Positions 23,422-31,483 of a stretch of 36,863 nucleotides of DNA are shown one piece after another. The number at the start of each line of letters is the position of its first letter. Position 1 is the first letter of the stretch. A model generated the notes under the pieces. The model was not told the origin of the DNA, did not search any database, and saw only the letters and a list, made by a program, of their open reading frames with translations. The DNA lies in the NCBI RefSeq assembly GCF_017356015.1, contig NZ_JAFIQV010000056.1, positions 1 to 36,863 on the forward strand, read 5' to 3'. Made by a program: the position numbers and the translations under genes. This DNA is from Azospirillum sp. SYSU D00513 (GTDB lineage Bacteria > Pseudomonadota > Alphaproteobacteria > Azospirillales > Azospirillaceae).

Positions 23422-24084
23422 TCAGACGACCGCCAACTCGGCCTTTTCGTCCATCATGCCGTTGTTCATGGCCCAGATGGCGGCCTGAGTGCGGTTGGTG
23501 GCGTTGATCTTGCGCAGCAGGCTCTTGAGGTGAACCTTGACGGTGGCCTCGGTGATGCTGAGATGGTTGGCGATCATCTTGTTGGAGTGGCCGTTCAGCA
23601 GGCAGCGGAGAATCTGCTTCTCGCGCCCTGACAACCCTTTGCGGTCGCTTGGCTCCGGCACGACGGTTCCCCGCATTCCTGATAGGAGCAGCTCTGCCAG
23701 GTTGGTCGGGAAGACCTTTTCGCCCAGCAGCACCAGCTGCAGCGATTGCATCAGCGCTTCGGAGCTGATGTCCTTGACCAGATAGCCCTGAACGCCGGCG
23801 CGCAGTGCGTCGGAAAGGAGCGCTGTGTTCAGATCGGCACTCAGCATCACAATACGAGCTTCAGGGGCCTGGGCCCGCAGTGCGCTGATCTCCTGCTCCG
23901 TGATGGTGGAGGCGTCCATCAGAATCAGGCCGGGCTGAACGCCTGACGTCATTATGACCGATGCGCTTTCGGTCGGAGTGCCCGCTTCGCCGACGACGGT
24001 AAAAGCGGTCCCCTGCAAGAGCCGCTTCAGTCCTTCCCGAAACAGCCGATTGCTATCGATCAGGAACACGTTCGCGGCTTGCAT
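23422..24084 (-). CDS. LuxR/NarL/FixJ-type response regulator
   Basis: A 220-residue regulator. An N-terminal receiver-like domain begins FLIDSNRLFREGLKRLL, with the probable acceptor in LILMDAS and Lys in GYLVKD; the first acidic pocket position is an isolated D, so phosphorylation may be altered. The C-terminal GerE helix-turn-helix is clear: LSGREKQILRCLLNGHSNKMIANHLSITEATVKVHLKSLLRKINATNRTQAAIWA. ATG 24084 has GGTGGAG seven bases upstream. No kinase gene is adjacent. Confidence 0.9.
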   Translation of the reverse strand: MQAANVFLIDSNRLFREGLKRLLQGTAFTVVGEAGTPTESASVIMTSGVQPGLILMDASTITEQEISALRAQAPEARIVMLSADLNTALLSDALRAGVQGYLVKDISSEALMQSLQLVLLGEKVFPTNLAELLLSGMRGTVVPEPSDRKGLSGREKQILRCLLNGHSNKMIANHLSITEATVKVHLKSLLRKINATNRTQAAIWAMNNGMMDEKAELAVV

Positions 24085-24685
24085 ACTCATCTCCACCTAA
24101 CAGGGTTGTGGCTCTCTGGTCTTGAAGCGCCTCACCATTGGGTAAGGAACAAAGCTTCAGAACGCTTGCTCTTGCAACGCACCATACTGATCGGGTGCGG
24201 GCAGGGAAACTCCCCATAAGGCAAGACCTGAATGGAATTAGTCCTATTTCATGTCAGAATTCATTTTGGGACCCACTATCCGGTATATGACAGGCTATTA
24301 CCAAATGAGCGCGGCGAGCCAACCTTGATCGAAGTTCTGTGGCAACTTAGAGACATCGTGAAATTATCACCTAATGTCGCGGAACCTTCTTGAGAAAATG
24401 GGATCGGTGATATGGCAAAGGAGATGTTTTCCTTCAAAGAGCGACCATGGCTCTTCGCTCTATTTTTGAACCTTCACGGTGTTGGGGATTGCTGCTCCGG
24501 TTGGGCACCATTCGCAATCGGGAAAATGGCTGATCAAAAATTGTCCTGATTAAAGCAACAATCGTTTTCTAAAGAGAGCGTTTATCCGAAAACCGTAAAC
24601 ACGTACTTCTTGGGTCACGGCAGGCACACAGAGAGCCAGCCACCAACCAGAGCCCCACCGGGGCACAGACCCAAGGAGAACCCCA
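24085..24685. other. 600-base intergenic region with a terminator-like hairpin
   Basis: AT-richer than its neighbours. A perfect 7-bp stem (AGAGCGA at 24438-24444, TCGCTCT at 24455-24461) followed by ATTTTTG looks like a plus-strand intrinsic terminator, though no solid gene precedes it. A 45-codon frame from ATG 24412 to 24549 (MAKEMFSFKERPWLF..) overlaps the hairpin; its ribosome binding site is poor. A small RNA ending near 24466 is an alternative. Confidence 0.45.
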
Positions 24686-25030
24686 ATGACCATCCGCACC
24701 ACAATCGCCGCCGCCGCCCTGTCCACCGTCGCCCTGCTGTCGGGCACCGCCTTTGCCGGCGACTTCAACTCGGACCTGACCGAGGCAAAGATCGCCAGCC
24801 AGGTCGCCGGCCGCGACGCCCGCGAGGCCGCCATCCCGGCGCTGAACGCCGCCCGCTCGCTGAACGCTTGGGGCTACCAGGACCAGGCGCAGGACTACCT
24901 GAACTACGCCCGCGGCAAGCTCGGCCTCACCAACACGTCGGTCGTGGTTGCCACGCCGGTGGTCGCTGCCCCCCAGCTGGCCTCGACGATCGACACGGGC
25001 ATCGTCGGCCTGCAGGGCGAAGCTCACTGA
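24686..25030 (+). CDS. Small exported protein
   Basis: A 114-residue protein with a Sec signal peptide cleaved after TAFA, leaving a mature protein of about 90 residues rich in Ala and Asn (LNAARSLNAWGYQDQAQDYLNYARGKLG). AAGGAG lies just upstream of the ATG. Probably periplasmic. No family recognised. Confidence 0.75.
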   Translation: MTIRTTIAAAALSTVALLSGTAFAGDFNSDLTEAKIASQVAGRDAREAAIPALNAARSLNAWGYQDQAQDYLNYARGKLGLTNTSVVVATPVVAAPQLASTIDTGIVGLQGEAH

Positions 25031-25101
25031 TCGCAACCCGCTAAGCCCCGGAGCCTGCTCTCGCGAGTAGGCTTCAGGCGGCGCCAGCTCCGGAGATCCC
25101 C

Positions 25102-25188
25102 ATGAGCCTTGTGCATTCTTTGCTGGAAGGTGCTGCCCTGTCGACGGTGATCGTCACCCTCTACGTGCTCTGCTTCGCCGCCCTGTAG
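25102..25188 (+). CDS. Tiny membrane peptide
   Basis: A 28-residue frame, MSLVHSLLEGAALSTVIV followed by TLYVLCFAAL, with GGAG eight bases upstream of the ATG. Nearly all of it could form one transmembrane helix. It follows the exported-protein gene by 71 bases. Small size makes it uncertain. Confidence 0.45.
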   Translation: MSLVHSLLEGAALSTVIVTLYVLCFAAL

Positions 25189-25548
25189 CCTGCCAACGGC
25201 TTGCCGGCGCCGCCTCACCCCACCACTTCCCCATTCCCCAACGCGCAAGGGGAGCCCTGCAAAGGGCAGATGTGTGCGGCTGGTCTCACTCGGATCGTCA
25301 CCAGTGTCATCAAGCAACGGCCGAGAGCACACGGCCTTTCTCTCCTTTGGCTCGGTGTGCCCGGACAGCGGCGGAGACCTTCAATGAGGGAGGTCTTCGT
25401 CGCTCCCGGTGACCCGCAGCCACACCAAGACAGGCGACCTATCCTTTAGAGTAATGAATCGAGCGCTTTCATGGCTGAACGAGGTAAGCGTTAAGCGATG
25501 GCTGCGCGATCGGCCAATTTAACGCCTCGTTAACTGGCGGAGCGCTTA
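25189..25548. other. Intergenic, no gene seen
   Basis: Open frames here have no ribosome binding site or motif. AGACCT and AGGTCT near 25376-25396 can pair but lack a T-run. The final 100 bases presumably hold the promoter of the gene at 25549. Confidence 0.4.
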
Positions 25549-25800
25549 ATGACCTCACCGAACACGGCCCCAATCTGGAGTGAAATGATTATGCAGGCGC
25601 TCGCTTTCTCTGGTGAAGTTGCTCGGTCTGCTAAGCTTCACCTGAGCGTTCTGGAAGATTTCATTGCCGTCGTGCAGAGCAAGCTCGGTGAGACGGCGAA
25701 CCCGTTTGCCCGCGACAGCCTCTCCGACATGCTGGCCGACCTGATCGAGCAGCGCGACGGCTACCTGATGTTGGCCGAGCCGGTTGCTATCGCCGCCTGA
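25549..25800 (+). CDS. Small helical hypothetical protein
   Basis: An 83-residue protein with GGAG upstream of the ATG. Predicted all-helical (EMIMQALAFSGEVARSAKLHLSVLEDFIAVVQSKL). It resembles small cytoplasmic alphaproteobacterial proteins but I cannot name a family. A clear terminator follows. Confidence 0.6.
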   Translation: MTSPNTAPIWSEMIMQALAFSGEVARSAKLHLSVLEDFIAVVQSKLGETANPFARDSLSDMLADLIEQRDGYLMLAEPVAIAA

Positions 25801-25839
25801 CCACGCACCGATCGGATTTCAGTTTTCCCGCTAGACCTT

Positions 25840-25869
25840 GGGCGCTCCATTTGGGGCGCCCTTCTTTTT
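25840..25869 (+). terminator. Intrinsic terminator
   Basis: GGGCGCTCC (25840-25848), loop ATTT, GGGGCGCCC (25853-25861), then TTCTTTTT. A nine-pair stem with one wobble, ending the gene at 25549-25800. Confidence 0.9.
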
Positions 25870-26018
25870 GACTCCGCCGGCACGCCTTTGCTCGGGCGGC
25901 GCTCCTCGGTTCCAATTCGGCAAAAGGAAATCGAACATCCTGCTGGAATAAGGTTGGCCGTCCCGGTGTCCATAGGGTGGGTGCGGCTCCGCACCCTTTA
26001 CAAACGGGAGGAAAAGCC

Positions 26019-26279
26019 ATGCTCAAACACGCCACTGCCACCGTCCTGGCCGCTGCCCTATCGATTGCTCTCGCCGGACCGGCGCTCGCTAACAGCTGCC
26101 CAAAGCACATGGCGAATATTGACAAGGCCCTTGCTGCCAGTCCCAAGCTGGAGCCTGCTAAGCTCGATGAAGTGAAAAAGCTCCGCGCTGACGGCGAAGC
26201 CTTCCATAAGGCCGGCAAGCACGCCGAATCTGAGGCGGCGCTGGGCAAAGCTGAGGCCATTCTCGGCATTAAGATGTAA
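26019..26279 (+). CDS. Small periplasmic protein
   Basis: An 86-residue protein. Signal peptide LKHATATVLAAALSIALAGPALA is cleaved before NSCPKH. The mature part is a helical hairpin (LDEVKKLRADGEAFHKAGKHAESEAALGKAEAILGI) of a kind seen in many small alphaproteobacterial exported proteins. GGGAGG precedes ATG 26019; a longer start at 25977 would bury the signal peptide. Confidence 0.75.
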   Translation: MLKHATATVLAAALSIALAGPALANSCPKHMANIDKALAASPKLEPAKLDEVKKLRADGEAFHKAGKHAESEAALGKAEAILGIKM

Positions 26280-26380
26280 GGGCACGGGCAGCGCCGTTCC
26301 GCCTTACCCACCACCCTCATCTACCAGCTGAGAAGGCCGCCGGCTTCACGATGAGGGGCTGCACACGGGCAAACGAAAGC

Positions 26381-26409
26381 GGGCCGCGACTTGTGCCGCG
26401 GCCCGTTTT
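26381..26409. terminator. Intrinsic terminator between convergent genes
   Basis: GGGCCGCG (26381-26388) pairs with CGCGGCCC (26397-26404), followed by GTTTTG on the plus strand. It serves the gene at 26019-26279 and perhaps also the convergent minus-strand gene. Confidence 0.85.
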
Positions 26410-26443
26410 GAGCCCGCCGGAGCGGGGTAGCTGTCGCGTCGCC

Positions 26444-26665
26444 TTACTCGCGCATCAGAGCCGGCAGGTCCAGGGCGGAGCGGGCGAGGTCCTGGCGGCG
26501 CAGACCGCGGGCGGCGAGCTGGGCGTTGCTCTTGGTGGAGAGCGCGCTGTAGGCGGCGTAAGCGGCCGAAGCTTCCATCCAGGCGCTCACGAACTCGCTG
26601 ATCGCCTGAACGATGCCCGAGGAGGCGCGCTCGGTGCCGACGTGCGAGGAAGTGATGTAGGCCAT
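26444..26665 (-). CDS. Small DUF1127-like protein
   Basis: A 73-residue protein. The C-terminus (YSALSTKSNAQLAARGLRRQDLARSAL) resembles the DUF1127 pattern of small alphaproteobacterial proteins (Y..L..L....L...GL.R.D). Some DUF1127 proteins act in phosphate and stress regulation or bind RNA, but this is a weak match. ATG 26665 has GGAGAG upstream. Confidence 0.6.
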   Translation of the reverse strand: MAYITSSHVGTERASSGIVQAISEFVSAWMEASAAYAAYSALSTKSNAQLAARGLRRQDLARSALDLPALMRE

Positions 26666-26832
26666 GGTGTCTCTCCAGCGTGTGTGCGTCGTTCTGTTGG
26701 AGAGAATATGATCTGGTATACATGATACCAAAAGCGCAAACCCTGCAATGCAGCGTGGCGCAAACGCATGGCTGCGCCCCTTAAAGTTGCTGATTTTCAG
26801 CCACAGGAATCATCAGCACCGCTAGCAAAGGC

Positions 26833-27033
26833 TTAAGCCGCCGTGCTGTCTCGGTGAACCGCCTGGAAACCATATCCTCGATGCGGAGATGTCAGTTTGG
26901 CGAGTTCGGCACAGGCGTAATGCCAAGGCCGCCCTTTAGGATCGCCAGCCCAATGGGCTTCCCCGGCCATGATGGTGCGATTGCAGAAGCAGCATTGCGA
27001 AGCTGACTGTGTGGTACCTTGGCGGCGATCCAT
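26833..27033 (-). CDS. Small zinc-finger-like protein
   Basis: A 66-residue protein with CCFCNRTIMAGEAHWAG and WHYACAE: a CxxC pair, then a His and a WHxxC, as in half of a LIM or treble-clef zinc site. AAGGA ten bases upstream of the ATG. Function unknown. Confidence 0.65.
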   Translation of the reverse strand: MDRRQGTTQSASQCCFCNRTIMAGEAHWAGDPKGRPWHYACAELAKLTSPHRGYGFQAVHRDSTAA

Positions 27034-27130
27034 GGAGCATCATCCTTTAGCGCGAGGATTTATGATAAAAGACATATATGCATAGCCAACCATTATATAA
27101 AATTAGGGGTAGTGCCTACCTATTAAGTGG

Positions 27131-27186
27131 TATAATCAGCATAGCAAATGATCAAAGTTACAAAAGGCCAAATGGTCATTTGATCG
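27131..27186. promoter_or_regulatory. parA promoter and TGATCAA-type repeats
   Basis: TATAAT at 27131-27136 is a perfect -10 box. Immediately after it come GCAAATGATCAAAG (27144-27157) and AAATGGTCATTTGATCG (27170-27186), sharing the ATGATCAA word with the repeats downstream of the partition genes. They probably form the operator bound by the small RHH protein. Confidence 0.7.
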
Positions 27187-27259
27187 TAGGGCCATAAGCT
27201 CGCTTGACCATCTGCTCCGATCCAGGCTCCATTCCCCCCGAATGACCAACGAGGGAATC

Positions 27260-27940
27260 ATGCCGGTTATCACGCTGGCCAGCGTCAAGGGAGGAGTGGG
27301 CAAGTCGACTGCCCTTCTGTCGCTGGCGTCCGACATCGCACTGTCCGAAGGCAGCGTTGCCGTGCTCGATGCTGACCCCAACGGCCATGCCAGCCGCATC
27401 GGCGCGAAGATGGCGAAGCGCCTTAGCGGAGTCACCTTCAGCTCAACAGGCGGCATCACCGAGGCGAACATCCTGGCGAGCATCAAGAAGGCACGCGCTG
27501 AAGCCGATTATGTGTTCGTAGATCTGCCGGGCGTTTCGTCCAAGCTGACCCTGCTCGGCCTGGCACGATCGAACTTAGTGATCATCCCGGTGCAGGCCTC
27601 CGAGATGGACATCCACGATGCGCTGCAGACAGTCGAGAACGTGAAGCAGGCTGCAGAGGCCGCCGATAAGACGATTGCTGCCTGCTTCCTGCTGTCTCGC
27701 TGGCCGGTCACCATCGAGAGCCGAGCTGCGAAGGAAACCCGCAAGCGCCTAACGGCGAAGGCGCCGGACGTTCCGGTGCTCCAGACTCCACTGATGGATC
27801 GGACCGCATTCAAGGAGATGACTTTCAACGGCGCGCCACCGCGCTTGGTCGAGCCGGAAGGCAATGCCGCGGCGAATGTGGCGGCGATCCGTCAGGAGGT
27901 GCTGAGCCTGCTCAGCGCCAAGGTAGAGGATGCAGCATGA
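27260..27940 (+). CDS. parA: ParA-family partition ATPase
   Basis: A 226-residue ATPase of the small ParA (type Ib) kind, without an N-terminal helix-turn-helix. The deviant Walker A is SVKGGVGKST near the N-terminus, followed by VLDADPNG (Walker A' region) and FVDLPG (Walker B). It uses ATP-driven binding to the nucleoid to distribute plasmid copies. ATG 27260 follows GAGGG; the frame can be opened at 27242 but lacks a site there. It overlaps the next gene as ATGA. Confidence 0.93.
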   Translation: MPVITLASVKGGVGKSTALLSLASDIALSEGSVAVLDADPNGHASRIGAKMAKRLSGVTFSSTGGITEANILASIKKARAEADYVFVDLPGVSSKLTLLGLARSNLVIIPVQASEMDIHDALQTVENVKQAAEAADKTIAACFLLSRWPVTIESRAAKETRKRLTAKAPDVPVLQTPLMDRTAFKEMTFNGAPPRLVEPEGNAAANVAAIRQEVLSLLSAKVEDAA

Positions 27941-28257
27941 GCAAGAAGATCGCCTTCTCACTTGACGACGACGATGACGACGCGCTCGCGCAGCGGATCG
28001 CTGAGACAGCAAAGCAGCAGGGCATACCCTCCTTAACGCCGGCACCCGTCCCGAGCAACTCGCCAGCAGGTGCGCGCCGGCCGATCAAGATCGAGGTGTC
28101 GGATGCGCTCTTCGAGGCGCTGACTGTCGCGGCTGCTCAGCAGCGAGTGACGAAGCGCTATCTCATTCTCTCGGCATTAAAGCAGGCGGGTTTCCCCGTT
28201 GAAGAGATTGATTTTAGGGAGGATGGCCGACGGCTGCGCGGCTCTCGCAAGCAGTGA
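27937..28257 (+). CDS. Small ParB-like partition protein with ribbon-helix-helix
   Basis: A 106-residue protein. A flexible acidic N-terminus (SLDDDDDDAL) and Pro-rich linker precede RRPIKIEVSDALFEALTVAAAQQRVTKRYLILSALKQAG, a ribbon-helix-helix pattern typical of the ParG/ParR-like partners of type Ib ParA. The ATG overlaps the parA stop. It should bind the TGATCAA repeats at either side and link the plasmid to ParA. Confidence 0.85.
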   Translation: MSKKIAFSLDDDDDDALAQRIAETAKQQGIPSLTPAPVPSNSPAGARRPIKIEVSDALFEALTVAAAQQRVTKRYLILSALKQAGFPVEEIDFREDGRRLRGSRKQ

Positions 28258-28261
28258 GCGC

Positions 28262-28304
28262 TTGATCAAATGATCAATTGAGCAAATGATCGTTTGATCA
28301 ATTG
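28262..28304. repeat. Candidate centromere (parS-like) repeats
   Basis: Four overlapping TGATCAA/TTGATCA-type words in 43 bases, starting five bases after the stop of the small partition gene and containing AAATGATC twice. The same words occur upstream of parA (27144-27186). The cluster likely serves as the partition site. Confidence 0.75.
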
Positions 28305-28374
28305 CCCAAAAGCTTGGTGCGGTTTAGGAAGGCTGTTTTGAAGGGGGGCTGGCGCTCATACCGGGACAATGGCC

Positions 28375-28424
28375 CTGATAATATAACGGTCGATAAGTGA
28401 AATTATCGACCGTTATATTATCAG
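28375..28424. other. Perfect 22-6-22 inverted repeat with a dif-like core
   Basis: Arms 28375-28396 and 28403-28424 are exact inverted complements around the non-palindromic spacer GTGAAA. The inner 11-mers ACGGTCGATAA and TTATCGACCGT end in ATAA and begin TTAT next to a 6-base spacer, the same design as the XerC/XerD dif site. No T-run follows, so it is not an ordinary terminator. Likely a multimer-resolution or integration site; alternatives are an operator or a replication hairpin. Confidence 0.7.
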
Positions 28425-28982
28425 CCCTAAAGGCCCTCCCACATTACACTCGTTACAACCCGCATGAATCCTAGATTTCTGCGGATCAGGCACAAACCCA
28501 GGCGGGGCTGTAGACCTCTCTCGCCTTCCTTCCATCTTCCCCAAAACCTGGGCCGGAGGCCTTCGCCGAGGGAGCTTTACGGCGGTCTCATTTGTAACGG
28601 AGGAGCGGCGCTACAAATCCCGTTACACGGTCGCCGGGGCCAGCTTCGCTCGCGCGCACCAAGCCGACCGGAATTTTTGGCGGGCACGACGCTACCTCGA
28701 ACCCCTCCCCCGGTGGGGGCTTTGAGGGGCAACGGCATGCCCCCTGGAGGAGGCCTCCCATCATGGCTCGGGAGTGGGGGTGTTCGCTTGAGTCGCCTCA
28801 GGCAGGCGGCACCAAGATCGCTTGCGTACACGCCGTTCCGGTCGCCATGCAAAGTGGTATTTTGTATTTCGTATATTGCCTAATTCGTTTTAACGCTGTG
28901 CCTACGCTGATGCGCTATGTACGGTGGCGTACATCGATGCCAATGAGGGCTCTCATGATTAGAGAAAAGACGAGGTGTTTCT
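28425..28982. other. Intergenic, no gene recognised
   Basis: A GC-rich half followed by AT-rich sequence. Overlapping frames on both strands are Pro/Arg/Gly-rich shadows with no starts or motifs. It lies between the dif-like site and a tiny membrane-protein gene. Confidence 0.4.
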
Positions 28983-29108
28983 ATGAGGAGGCCCGCCACG
29001 CTCAAGCATGAGGGTTATTATTCAAGATTTGGCGCAAGCGGCGTCGAAAAACCTTACGGCTTGCTCTTAATCGCATTGCCCATTGCGTATTTTTTGATTT
29101 CGCTGTGA
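28983..29108 (+). CDS. Tiny membrane protein
   Basis: A 41-residue frame beginning MRRPATLKHEGYYSRFG and ending YGLLLIALPIAYFLISL, one transmembrane helix. GAGGTG lies eight bases upstream of the ATG. A hairpin with a T-rich tail (29205-29240) follows. Confidence 0.5.
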   Translation: MRRPATLKHEGYYSRFGASGVEKPYGLLLIALPIAYFLISL

Positions 29109-29522
29109 GTCTATTATAGTGTGTTTGGTACTAAAGTATTGTTTTTGAGTGCTGCCCTATGCGATAGCTTCGGATCGCTTCACTTAGTGTTCCGGTTAAG
29201 CCACCTGCCGCTCAGCCCTCACAGGCTTGGGCGGTTTCTTTTGCCCAGCCGCATCAATCTCCTGTGGCCCAGCACAAGACTGCGCCCCTATTGATCAGGC
29301 TGGCTTTATCGCGCGGCATACGCAAACCGAACCGCCGCACTGACCAAAGGCGCCTCTGTTGAGGTGAGTGCAAGTGCGTGACACGCTTGCGAACTCCGTT
29401 TGATGCCTCACTACGCTTATCTTGCCAGTTTGCATTGGTACCCCTCGACAGAACGGCGTCCTGCCATCCCAGGGCGCCGTTTCTGCGTTCTGTCGTCCCG
29501 AAATGGCAGGCCAACCTCGGTT
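29109..29522. other. Intergenic with two hairpins
   Basis: A GC hairpin followed by TTTCTTTT near 29205-29242 looks like an intrinsic terminator. At 29447-29496, CGACAGAACG and its exact complement flank a second, competing pair AACGGCG/CGCCGTT, just downstream of the minus-strand receiver gene. No gene is convincing. Confidence 0.5.
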
Positions 29523-29897
29523 TTAAGTCCGGTCCGTAGCCAAAAGAGCCTGCATCGTCCTAAGGAGTGCCCCGTGATCAAAGGGTTTGCGCAACATGGC
29601 CAGCCGGTTCTCTTCCCACTCTGGCACGCGCACATCGTAGCCGGTCACAACAACGATAGGTAAGGCAGGGCGGCGCAGGCGAACCAATTGTATCAGCGTG
29701 TTGCCGTCCAATACCGGCATGCGTAAATCGGTTAGCAAAATGTCCGCAGGATCGGCGTTGTCGGCCTCAAGAGCCTCCTTGCCGTTCTCAGCTACTGTTA
29801 CCCTATATCCTTCATCTTCAAGGACTTCACGCATCAACGAAGATAAGAGGCCCTCGTCTTCTGCGAGGACAACATGAGGCTTGGATGGTGCCGCCAT
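29523..29897 (-). CDS. Receiver-only response regulator
   Basis: A 124-residue receiver domain: VLAEDEGLL, acceptor Asp in ILLTDLRMP, Lys in MLRKPFD. The ATG at 29897 gives a compact domain; a longer frame to 30050 adds unrelated residues. It is a relative of the receiver at 21863-22288, with the same PADILLTD segment. No kinase or output domain is nearby. Confidence 0.87.
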   Translation of the reverse strand: MAAPSKPHVVLAEDEGLLSSLMREVLEDEGYRVTVAENGKEALEADNADPADILLTDLRMPVLDGNTLIQLVRLRRPALPIVVVTGYDVRVPEWEENRLAMLRKPFDHGALLRTMQALLATDRT

Positions 29898-30666
29898 ACA
29901 CTGTCGCTTTCCTAATTGTGACGTTTCAGATAACGACGCACTCTTGCCTTGTAAAGCTTCACCCTTTGCGTATGCGGATTCGACTGTTAGCGCGCTCGCG
30001 AAAGAGTACTTTTTGGGTGCCATCTCGCGACTACCCACCCCGCTTCGCATCTACATACCTTCGCTCCCATGCAAGCTGGCGAGGGGCGTGGCAGGATGGC
30101 TTTGCGTCACTGCCCCCTGACGCGCACGCCATGACGAGACACCCCGCCGGGCCTCAGCCTCCTGGCGGGGTGTTCGCATTCTACCCTCCACTTGAATCAA
30201 TCCACTCAATTCGCCCATGCGAATCCGTGTTTCGGCACCGACTCTGCCCACGTGCATCAGCCACCAGACGGGCGGATGATGATGTTGGTGCCCCTTTTGA
30301 GCGGGGGGCACTGGCATACGTGAAGGGAAACTAGCCCGCTTCATCTATACTCCAGTGAAGCGGGCGCTCTGTGCAGCTCTTTCCGCCTCAGCACAGGCTA
30401 AGCCGCTCCCCTGCATGCCCCCGCTTGGATCAATCGCCCCATTCGCGCGCACGCGTCCGTGGTCTGATACCGCCTCTCCCCGCGTGTGTTGGCCGTCATA
30501 TGGGCGCACCGTAGCAATGGCGCCTATCAGGGTGGGCGCCATCACGACCTTCAACCTCGCCCGCCTCGGCCATCATCGGGGCGGGCGTCTTTGTGCGCCC
30601 CGGCCTCCTGCCAGCGGAGGGCAGGGGCTTTTTGTGAGCATGACATGCAGGGCGCTATGCGCGCCG
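29898..30666. other. Gene-free region with a series of GC hairpins
   Basis: Perfect stems: ACACCCCGCC with its complement (30139-30148 and 30164-30173); GCCCGCTTCA with its complement (30334-30343 and 30356-30365); GCCCGCC with its complement (30559-30565 and 30580-30586), followed by GTCTTT. They are spaced about 200 bases apart. No frame has a ribosome binding site with a motif. Possible small-RNA terminators. Confidence 0.5.
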
Positions 30667-30861
30667 TCACATGGCGCGGTTCGCATATGCCATGATCGAA
30701 AGAATGAAAGCTGTCGTGATCATAAAAAGCAGGAGTATTTCATTAAAATACTCCGCATCCCTCTCGCACTTTGAGCAATTGCTGGGAGCCTTGTCAAACT
30801 CACCATGACACATGTTACAGGTATACATCTGCGATAAAGCTTCTTCTACGGCCAAGCGCAC
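30667..30861 (-). CDS. Small zinc-ribbon membrane protein
   Basis: A 64-residue protein (GTG start; ATG at 30828 would give 53). CNMC and CSKC form a zinc ribbon, followed by a transmembrane helix ILLLFMITTAFILSIMAYA. Neither start has a strong ribosome binding site. Function unknown. Confidence 0.5.
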   Translation of the reverse strand: MRLAVEEALSQMYTCNMCHGEFDKAPSNCSKCERDAEYFNEILLLFMITTAFILSIMAYANRAM

Positions 30862-31400
30862 AGAGTGACTTTATCGCTGGACCGTTAAAAACCTGTTTCC
30901 ATTAAGGGGAGGGTAAGCGCTCGAAGCCGCCTACCTTGCTGCTGCTCTGCAGAAGCAGATGGTCCAACGTAGATGGTCAGCTTTGACGGACAGGCCTGCC
31001 CTCTCAGTTCCCCGCCCCCGGCAGTCCCCCACCCCGGAGGGAGGTAAGCGGATCAGCCCCCAGGCGCCGGGCCTCCATGGCCCATGATTATCACGCCAGC
31101 TTGACCATGCTTATGGTCTAGCTTGGGCTTGTCCGCACCCACCCTGCTGCGGACGACCGACTGGCCCGCCGCTCCCCCGCCGGGACCCAAAGGCGGCGGG
31201 CCACCCCCCTTCAGAGCCGGGCGGCTTCGACCGAGATCGAAACCGCTTGTTGCGGGAGCTCGGCGGAGAAGCTGCACAAACTCCGATGGCAGAGGGCAAA
31301 GTAACGCGCTTTGGCAGCGCGAGGAAATTAATCCAAAGAGATATGGTCTATTAACCTAAAACCGGACATCAGTCCTTTGCCGTTCGGCCCACCTCTTTGC
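30862..31400. other. Intergenic upstream of the resolvase
   Basis: GC-rich and without a convincing gene. GACCAT and ATGGTC pair around GCTT at 31102-31117. The 31300-31375 part is AT-richer and may hold the resolvase promoter. Confidence 0.4.
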
Positions 31401-31452
31401 ACAAGGGTTCCCTTGTCACCAAAACAACCTTGTCCAAAGCCCCCGTACAAGG
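31401..31452. repeat. Resolvase-site candidate: ACAAGG repeats
   Basis: ACAAGGG (31401-31407) and CCCTTGT (31410-31416) form a two-base-spaced inverted pair, with more half-sites CCTTGT (31428-31433) and ACAAGG (31447-31452). They lie 32-83 bases upstream of the serine recombinase start, the place where such enzymes keep their res site and operator. Confidence 0.6.
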
Positions 31453-31483
31453 CACGCTCGCCCCATTCAGGGAGGGAACGGGC

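Noticed and set aside
28262..28304. CRISPR array
   Set aside because: The repeated words are 7-8 bases and overlap; there are no spacers of constant length.
28375..28424. Telomere-resolvase target (hairpin end of a linear plasmid)
   Set aside because: Such targets are palindromic through the centre; here the 6-base spacer GTGAAA is not symmetric and no telomere resolvase gene is seen.
28464..28883. Protein-coding gene of 139 codons
   Set aside because: Pro/Arg/Gly-rich with no ribosome binding site and with equally open frames on the other strand.
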